From assembly GCA_000435055.1 (NCBI GenBank), contig FR879688.1, positions 1-11,611 on the forward strand: DNA of 11,611 nt, given 5' to 3'. The translations under genes were made by a program, and so were the position numbers. Under the pieces are notes generated by a model. It saw only the letters and a program-made list of their open reading frames with translations. It did no database searches and was not told where the DNA came from. The stretch's first letter is position 1; each line of letters begins with the position of its first letter. This DNA is from Clostridium sp. CAG:138. GTDB lineage: Bacteria > Bacillota > Clostridia > Christensenellales > CAG-138. Of the stretch, positions 6,790 to 11,611 are shown piece by piece.

Positions 6790-7518
6790 TTACAGACCGG
6801 ATTTTGTGTAACTGTCCCAATCGCGGTGCATGTATCGCTTTATCGGCCGAATCGTGCCGATAAAGTTTTCATCAAGTTCGTGCTCCTTTGCATACTGTGC
6901 AAATTCCGAAATCACGGGCTCAACGCCGACTGTGAAACGCACGGGCAAATTGAGCCGTTCGGATATGCTGCGAAGCATTTTATAGCCGTCCAGCGGTTCC
7001 TGAACACTCGTTTCCTGCGAAAGGTTTGTGTTGTTGACCAGTGCATCGATTTCGATTCGTCCCGCGCCCGTGACCTTCTCGATCATGTCAAGGTTGGATT
7101 CGAGTTCGGCGGAGAAGGGACGCCTTGCGTTCACAACATACAGAACCTCAATGGCACTGCGGTCGATTTTGCTGAAGAAACGGTGGTACTGGCCGAGTGC
7201 AATTGCCCCGGTGTCGTCACCTCCGACATCGAAAATAACAAGGTCGCTGTTATCCGAAAATGCGGAAAAGATTTCGGCGGGAAGGCTCGGAACCTCAACG
7301 CCGAGATTGGTGAAGCTGGGCGACAGCAAGCGGATACCTGCAGCTTCAAGCTCCGCTTTCCGTTCTGTGGAGCGAAAATACGGATTCACGATATCAAGGT
7401 CAACAAAAGTGACTTTTTTTGTTTCGGCGGCTTCAAATGCAATGTTGAGAGCAAGCTCTGTTTTGCCGGAGCCGAAATTGCCGATAATTATAAGATATTT
7501 TTTCATATGTTTATCCAT
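6790..7518 (-). CDS. MinD/ParA-like P-loop NTPase
   Basis: The 242-residue product is a soluble SIMIBI-type P-loop ATPase. Walker A is GNFGSGKT (13-20), a plain GxxGxGKT without the second lysine of deviant ParA/MinD Walker A motifs. VTFVDLDIVNPYFRS (36-50) is the switch region after strand 2, VIFDVGGDDTGA (94-105) is Walker B with the following Gly/Asp-rich loop, and VNNTN (161-165) sits where the base-contacting Asn lies in relatives. Proteins with the DLDIVNPYFRS pattern occur in clostridia, as I recall near ferredoxin oxidoreductase genes; none is seen here. The ATG at 7518 has no clear ribosome binding site. A second ATG at 7506 (protein starting MKKYLIIIGNFGSGKT) is an equally good start. 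It follows the COG2509 gene by 57 bases, so co-transcription is likely. The substrate or partner is unknown. Confidence 0.8.
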   Translation of the reverse strand: MDKHMKKYLIIIGNFGSGKTELALNIAFEAAETKKVTFVDLDIVNPYFRSTERKAELEAAGIRLLSPSFTNLGVEVPSLPAEIFSAFSDNSDLVIFDVGGDDTGAIALGQYHRFFSKIDRSAIEVLYVVNARRPFSAELESNLDMIEKVTGAGRIEIDALVNNTNLSQETSVQEPLDGYKMLRSISERLNLPVRFTVGVEPVISEFAQYAKEHELDENFIGTIRPIKRYMHRDWDSYTKSGL

Positions 7519-7575
7519 GCTTTTATTGAAAGATGCACTGCCGTATTTGTTTCGGAGGACAATTTACCCGCCGTT

Positions 7576-9180
7576 TCAGCCGCGCATGGGTTTAAAACGG
7601 GAAATAATGCGTTCGGCGGCACGCATTCCGTCAACCGCCGCGCTCACGATTCCGCCGGCATAGCCCGCACCTTCGCCGACAGGGTAAAGACCCTTAAGCC
7701 GGGTTGCTTCGCCGTTCTCATCCCTTGCAATGCGAACAGGGGAGCTTGAACGGCTCTCGATTGCGGTCAGTACGGCATCATACATATCAAAATTATGTAT
7801 CTGCCGTGCAAATGTGCGGATTCCGTCCTCTATGCCGTTTGAAATAGCCGGAGGCATACATTTGCGAATATCTCTCGGAACGGCATTCGGCCTGTAAGTC
7901 GGCGCAACGGAACCGAAATGTTCGGGCTTTTTCCTGTTCAAAAAGTCCCCCACGCGCATTGCGGGCGCGGAATAATCTCCGCCGCCGAGGCGGAAGGCAG
8001 CGTTTTCAAGCTTTTCTTGGAAAATAATGCCGCTGAGCGGGTTTGCGCTTGCAAAATCGGAGGGATTAACCTGCACGATAACGGCGGAATTCGCATTGCG
8101 TTCGCTGCGGGAATGATAGCTCATGCCGTTTGTAACAACTTGATTTTCGGCAGAGGAGGATGCAACAACAACGCCGCCGGGGCACATGCAGAAGGTGTAC
8201 ACGCCGCGGCTGCCGCTCTTGCCCGTTAATCTGTATTCGGCTGCGCCGAGACGGGGATGTCCCGCAAACCGTCCGAATTGTGAACGATTGATGAAATCCT
8301 GCGGATGCTCAATGCGAACGCCCACGGCAAAAGGTTTCGGAACAAGCTCGATTCCTTTTGAAACGAGAAGGCGGTATGTGTCGCGTGCCGCCTGTCCGAT
8401 TGCAAGCACGGCAGCGCAGCACGGCAGCTTTTCTTTTCCGTTAACAGTTACCGAAACAATGCGTCCGTCGCGTGTGTCAAAATCCGTCATGCAGGAGTTG
8501 AAGCGTATTTCAACCCCCATGCTCTGAAGAGCGTTTCGCATGTCGGCAACAACATGCGAAAGCACATCGGTGCCGATATGCGGCTTGGCTTCAACGGCGA
8601 TATTGCCGTCCGCCCCGAATTTAACAAGCGTGTCGATAACATCCTCCGCACGCGGGTCCTTGATTCGGGTTGTGAGTTTGCCGTCCGAAAAAGTGCCTGC
8701 GCCGCCTTCGCCGAACATAACATTGCTGTTTGTGTTCAGCAGCCCTTGGGAAAAGAACGTTTCAACATCCGCTTTGCGCTCCGCAATGGGTTTCCCTCGT
8801 TCGATAACAATGACCTTGTAACCGCGTTTGGCAAGTTCATGCGCTGCAAAAAGACCGGCAGGGCCGAGTCCGACAACAACAGCGGGCGCATCCTGCGGAA
8901 CAGTACCCTGCTCCGGTTCGCGCTCGGAACGTTCGGGAAGCTTTCCGACGTTTTTAAGACCCAAAAGGGCAACGCGCTTGGCGTTTTCGGTGGAAAGTTC
9001 AAAGCTTACGGAGTAGATGCTCCTGATGTCGGCTTTATCCCTTGCATCAAGGGAGTGCCTTGTGATGCGCAGTGATTGAATATCCTCCTGTTTGACGCGG
9101 AGTTCGGATGCAAGCAGCATCATGAGTGCGGATTCGTCCGCATTGAAAGGCAGGCTGAGGTTTGTTGCAGCAAGTCGCAT
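7576..9180 (-). CDS. COG2509-type FAD-dependent oxidoreductase
   Basis: The 534-residue protein is an uncharacterised FAD-dependent dehydrogenase of the COG2509 type. An N-terminal domain of about 95 residues holds the family pattern ITRHSLDARDKADIR (39-53). The Rossmann FAD site is VVVGLGPAGLFAAHELAKRG (101-120), with Glu127 in VIERG placed to bind the adenosine ribose. Next come the strongly conserved VMFGEGGAGTFSDGKLTTR (154-172), a substrate-side segment with CMCPGGVV (about 335), and the C-terminal FAD loop GLYPVGEGAGYAGGIVSAA (about 502-520). No membrane segments are seen. The physiological substrate of the family is not established to my knowledge. The ATG at 9180 has AGGA 9 bases upstream. 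The gene lies behind cdaA-cdaR, an arrangement I recall from other clostridia, often with glmM next; here a P-loop NTPase follows instead. Confidence 0.88.
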   Translation of the reverse strand: MRLAATNLSLPFNADESALMMLLASELRVKQEDIQSLRITRHSLDARDKADIRSIYSVSFELSTENAKRVALLGLKNVGKLPERSEREPEQGTVPQDAPAVVVGLGPAGLFAAHELAKRGYKVIVIERGKPIAERKADVETFFSQGLLNTNSNVMFGEGGAGTFSDGKLTTRIKDPRAEDVIDTLVKFGADGNIAVEAKPHIGTDVLSHVVADMRNALQSMGVEIRFNSCMTDFDTRDGRIVSVTVNGKEKLPCCAAVLAIGQAARDTYRLLVSKGIELVPKPFAVGVRIEHPQDFINRSQFGRFAGHPRLGAAEYRLTGKSGSRGVYTFCMCPGGVVVASSSAENQVVTNGMSYHSRSERNANSAVIVQVNPSDFASANPLSGIIFQEKLENAAFRLGGGDYSAPAMRVGDFLNRKKPEHFGSVAPTYRPNAVPRDIRKCMPPAISNGIEDGIRTFARQIHNFDMYDAVLTAIESRSSSPVRIARDENGEATRLKGLYPVGEGAGYAGGIVSAAVDGMRAAERIISRFKPMRG

Positions 9181-9211
9181 AAAAATTTTTCCTATTCTTG
9201 TTCTTATCCGA

Positions 9212-9245
9212 GAAAGTTCCGATTAAGCTTTCGGAACTTTCCGAA
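9212..9245 (-). promoter_or_regulatory. Mutually exclusive inverted repeats before the COG2509 gene
   Basis: Two perfect inverted repeats share an arm. One is the 16-base palindrome at 9230-9245 (TTCGGAA/TTCCGAA, 2-base spacer). The other pairs 9212-9221 (GAAAGTTCCG) with 9232-9241 (CGGAACTTTC) around a 10-base loop. They cannot form together in one RNA, the geometry of a switchable leader. The COG2509 ribosome binding site begins about 17 bases downstream. No U-tract follows, so control at translation or a dimeric protein-binding operator would fit better than termination. The function is inferred from geometry only. Confidence 0.45.
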
Positions 9246-9250
9246 TTAAT

Positions 9251-9290
9251 TTGGTTGTGTTTGGTTGTGTTGGGCTGCGTTGGGATACTT
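9251..9290. repeat. 10-base tandem repeat, four units
   Basis: Two identical units TTGGTTGTGT (9251-9260, 9261-9270) are followed by two degenerate ones, TGGGCTGCGT (9271-9280) and TGGGATACTT (9281-9290). The period of 10 bases is constant. The block lies in the cdaR to COG2509 spacer, directly upstream of the overlapping inverted repeats. No coding sense is seen. It may be slippage-derived or a row of binding sites. Confidence 0.6.
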
Positions 9291-9310
9291 TGCCGGTTTT
9301 GAGCGGCAAA
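9289..9310 (-). other. Hairpin shortly after cdaR, no U-tract
   Basis: TTTGCCG (9289-9295) and CGGCAAA (9304-9310) form a perfect 7-bp stem with an 8-base loop, 7 bases past the cdaR stop. On the minus strand it is followed by GTATCCC, not a T-run, so read-through into the COG2509 gene is expected. Confidence 0.4.
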
Positions 9311-9317
9311 CAACGGA

Positions 9318-10727
9318 TCAGGCGCCCGGCACTTTTGAAATCACACAGATAATTGTGCCGACATCACATTGTATTTTTGCATCCGAAAGCAAATCCGAAT
9401 GGTTTGCAAGCTCAAGTGTCGGAACGAGTGTGTGCGTTCCTTCGCTGCAGCCGCTGACATTGAGCGTGAGAAGAAGATCCTCCGCCGAAAGGCTGTTGAC
9501 AAAGCCGGATTTGCCGCTGATGATAACGCTGCAGCTGCGGCTGTCGTAGTTGTAAATAAAGCGGGTATGATCTTCGCCGACGATGCGGCTGAGTTCGATA
9601 TCGCTGAAAGTGCGGCTGATCGTTGCCTCTTCAAGCTGAACGGAAACCGTGAAATTGTTTTCCGTAAGCAGCTGGATGTTGGATGGCAGTCCGAGAACGC
9701 TTCTCTCGAACAAACGCGTTTCACCGGGCTGCATATCGCTTATATCAATCGGATCAACGTAAATAGTCGTTCTGTCAACGGATTCAAGCGCAAGCTTGAT
9801 TTTGTCGATAACGTCCTGAGAAGCAACGATGCTGAGCACGGAAGGTTTGACCGTGTAGCTTGCTTCGTAGTTATCGTCCCTGCCGGTGGTTTCAATGAGC
9901 GTCTGCAAAACGATATCGTATTGGGGTTTGATATCCATGCGAACGATAACGGACGGGAGCGTGCCGACAATGGAGGAAGCCGCCGCAATTTGCCCGCTTG
10001 AATCAATGAGAGTCAGCTCAAACGCTTCGTTCACGCTTTCGGTGCGTCCGTCAAGATTGAGCACACAATTTGCGCGGACAATATTACTGATAGAACTGCG
10101 CGGCCCCGTGATGTCGATGCTTGTTGCCGCAAGCTGAACATCTCCGTTCCAATAACCGGCGGGCAAGTCGCCCGTCACGGCGCATGTGATGGGGATGGTA
10201 CGTGTAACAAGCTCGTCAACGGTGATTTTGACCGTTCGCGGTTCAACCGAATAAACCGTGCCGATGGTGGTGGAAGCTATGACATCGCATTCGTATTCGC
10301 CGGGTGCGTTTATGCCCTGAAGGCTGACTGAAGCGGACACGATCTCGCCGCCGGCGGAATTGCCGAAGCTCGGAAGGTCGTTCAGTTTTGTTTTGACCGT
10401 TACGGTAACATCGGGAAGCAGGTTCTGACTTTCACCGAGAACAACGAAGCCGCGTGAGCGGAGGTCTGCTTCGCTTCCGCCTTCGAATTTCAGCGGAACA
10501 TCGGAAACATGTTTCATCCTGTCCGGGTTTTCGCTCATCAAAACATAACCCCAGAGCGTTGTGGCAATAAGCAGGGAAATGAAAAGATATCCGAGCTTGC
10601 GTACAAGCGGACGGCGAAACCATTTCGTTTTCTTTTCTGCGGCATCGGTATCCGCGGCGCTTGCTCTTTCGTCTGCCGCGGCAATGTCAACGTTAGTCGG
10701 CTGTTTATTTTTTTTGCTTTGTTTCAT
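9318..10727 (-). CDS. cdaR: YbbR-domain protein CdaR, partner of diadenylate cyclase
   Basis: The 469-residue protein has a charged cytoplasmic N-terminus (about 1-44), one membrane segment (about 45-64, LGYLFISLLIATTLWGYVLM) and a long extracellular part built of about four repeated beta-rich YbbR domains. Repeat signatures include LPDVTVTVKTKLNDLPSF (104-121), TVKITVDELVTRTIPI and ATSIDITGPRSSISNI. CdaR binds CdaA at the membrane and modulates c-di-AMP synthesis in Bacillus, Listeria and relatives, with positive or negative effects reported by species. The start ATG at 10727 lies inside the end of cdaA (23-base overlap), with AGAGG about 9 bases upstream, so the two are co-transcribed and probably translationally coupled. 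Length is typical. The C-terminus ends cleanly at the stop. Confidence 0.9.
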   Translation of the reverse strand: MKQSKKNKQPTNVDIAAADERASAADTDAAEKKTKWFRRPLVRKLGYLFISLLIATTLWGYVLMSENPDRMKHVSDVPLKFEGGSEADLRSRGFVVLGESQNLLPDVTVTVKTKLNDLPSFGNSAGGEIVSASVSLQGINAPGEYECDVIASTTIGTVYSVEPRTVKITVDELVTRTIPITCAVTGDLPAGYWNGDVQLAATSIDITGPRSSISNIVRANCVLNLDGRTESVNEAFELTLIDSSGQIAAASSIVGTLPSVIVRMDIKPQYDIVLQTLIETTGRDDNYEASYTVKPSVLSIVASQDVIDKIKLALESVDRTTIYVDPIDISDMQPGETRLFERSVLGLPSNIQLLTENNFTVSVQLEEATISRTFSDIELSRIVGEDHTRFIYNYDSRSCSVIISGKSGFVNSLSAEDLLLTLNVSGCSEGTHTLVPTLELANHSDLLSDAKIQCDVGTIICVISKVPGA

Positions 10728-11556
10728 CTTTTGTTAACCTCTTGAAAAGCGATGCAAAAGTTTTCTCCTGTTCGGGTGCCGCAAAAACACCTTCAAGAAG
10801 CTCTGCCAGGGTTTTTTTATCAACATAGCGCACGAGCTTGCCGCCTTCGGCATAGGAGATAACGCCCGTTTCTTCGGACACAACAACCGTCAGACTGTCG
10901 GACACGTTTGAAACGCCGAGAGCAGCCCTGTGGCGCGTGCCCAATTCCTTTGAAACATTCGGGTCGCTGAAAAGCGGAAGAACACATGCAGCGTAATAAA
11001 TCCTTCCGTCGCGGATAATAACGGCTCCGTCATGCAGCGGCGTCTTCGGCTCGAAAATGTTCTCAAGCAATGCGCTTGTGATTTGGGCATCGACTATCGT
11101 TCCCGTCGGAAAATATTCGTCGAGTTTGGTTTCACGTTCAATAACGACCAACGCACCGACTTTGCGCTTGGAAAGGTTGATCATCGCATTTGTCATTTCT
11201 TTAACGATGACATTTGAATTTTCAACTTCACGTCCGGGAAGGTTGAATTTGAATCTTCCGATATGTGCAAGCGCGCGGCGCAGCTCCGGCTGAAAAAGCA
11301 CAACCATAACAACGATACCGGAAACAAGCAGCGTGTTTAAAAGGTAATTCACGGTGTAGAGGTTGAACAGCGCGCTCAAAAGCATAACAACCAAAAGAAC
11401 GGCAAGCCCCTTCAACAACTGGTAGGCGCGGGTGTTGATCGTCCAGCAGATAATTTTATATATAATTACGGTTATTATGACTATGTCGATAAAGTCCTGA
11501 AAGCGGAACTCCGCAAGACCGTTCAACACAGCATTTATTATATCGTTAAAATGCAT
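10705..11556 (-). CDS. cdaA: Diadenylate cyclase CdaA
   Basis: The 283-residue protein makes c-di-AMP from two ATP. It has three predicted membrane segments (about 21-39, 50-66 and 71-88), then a short linker and the cytoplasmic DAC domain from about 110. The two catalytic motifs are intact: DGA (176-178, in PLHDGAVIIRDGRI) and RHR (208-210, in LGTRHRAALGVS). AYQLLKG (44-50) and FQPELRRAL (88-96) are also typical of CdaA. The C-terminal tail is Lys-rich. The chosen start is ATG at 11556, with GGAGG 5 bases upstream; the in-frame ATG at 11589 has no ribosome binding site. c-di-AMP controls potassium and osmolyte transport and cell-wall balance in Bacillota. As first gene of its operon it likely has its promoter at or beyond the window edge. 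Confidence 0.95.
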   Translation of the reverse strand: MHFNDIINAVLNGLAEFRFQDFIDIVIITVIIYKIICWTINTRAYQLLKGLAVLLVVMLLSALFNLYTVNYLLNTLLVSGIVVMVVLFQPELRRALAHIGRFKFNLPGREVENSNVIVKEMTNAMINLSKRKVGALVVIERETKLDEYFPTGTIVDAQITSALLENIFEPKTPLHDGAVIIRDGRIYYAACVLPLFSDPNVSKELGTRHRAALGVSNVSDSLTVVVSEETGVISYAEGGKLVRYVDKKTLAELLEGVFAAPEQEKTFASLFKRLTKDETKQKK

Positions 11557-11566
11557 TATTTCCTCC

Positions 11567-11594
11567 GTATTATGAATTTTTTGATGCATAATAC
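11567..11594 (-). promoter_or_regulatory. Perfect inverted repeat next to the cdaA ribosome binding site
   Basis: GTATTATG (11567-11574) and CATAATAC (11587-11594) are perfect 8-base inverted repeats around a 12-base A/T-rich loop. The minus-strand 3' arm ends directly at the GGAGG site of cdaA. In RNA it is an AU-rich hairpin; in DNA it resembles an operator for a dimeric regulator. No clear -35/-10 pair is visible in the 55 bases upstream of cdaA inside the window. Confidence 0.45.
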
Positions 11595-11611
11595 CGTTAA
11601 CTCGCGGAAGA

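Noticed and set aside
6745..7749. 334-residue open frame on the plus strand opposite the P-loop and COG2509 genes
   Set aside because: It is antisense to two clear family genes, rich in Cys and Phe, has no domain motif, and runs across the gap between the real genes.
9047..9313. 88-residue minus-strand frame through the tandem repeat (Pro/Thr/Asn/Gln-rich)
   Set aside because: The composition comes from the 10-base repeat, there is no ribosome binding site, and it overlaps the well-supported COG2509 start.
1..11611. Search for CRISPR array, insertion sequence, prophage, toxin-antitoxin or defence island
   Set aside because: There are no spaced repeats, no terminal inverted repeats with transposase, no phage genes, and no small paired toxin-antitoxin frames. 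All genes match core or common clostridial families.

Overview
The window looks like an ordinary chromosomal segment of a Bacillota bacterium, most likely a gut-type clostridial lineage. The pointers are the gene set (CdaA-CdaR, RNase J, a YlbF-family protein, MltG, a COG2509 flavoprotein), strong AGGAGG-type ribosome binding sites and mid-range base composition. I see no tRNA, rRNA, CRISPR array, transposase, integrase or phage gene. This taxonomic guess is inference, not a database result.

All nine genes that I accept lie on the minus strand, so transcription runs from position 11611 towards 1. In order of transcription they are: cdaA (diadenylate cyclase) and cdaR (its YbbR-domain partner), which overlap by 23 bases; a COG2509 FAD-dependent oxidoreductase after a 137-base spacer rich in repeats and inverted repeats; a MinD/ParA-like P-loop NTPase; a SLOG-fold (YpsA/DUF1273-like) protein; a two-domain ABC-F ATPase behind a structured leader of about 210 bases; ribonuclease J starting at TTG; a YlbF-family protein 37 bases behind it; and mltG, which has its own good sigma-A-like promoter. 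At the low end (1-35) lies what looks like the right part of a long bidirectional terminator cut by the window edge.

Functionally the window falls into three parts. The upstream part (about 7570-11600) is c-di-AMP synthesis and its membrane regulator, tied in many Bacillota to cell-wall precursor supply and osmotic control; the usual glmM is not the next gene here. The middle (about 4000-7520) holds nucleotide-binding proteins of unclear substrate and a ribosome-associated ABC-F factor. The last part (125-3775) joins RNA turnover (RNase J and a YlbF-type protein) with peptidoglycan strand termination (MltG).

I found no convincing undescribed system. The most interesting material is non-coding: mutually exclusive inverted repeats before the COG2509 gene, stacked hairpins before the ABC-F gene, a hairpin abutting the start of the SLOG gene, and a perfect inverted repeat beside the cdaA ribosome binding site.
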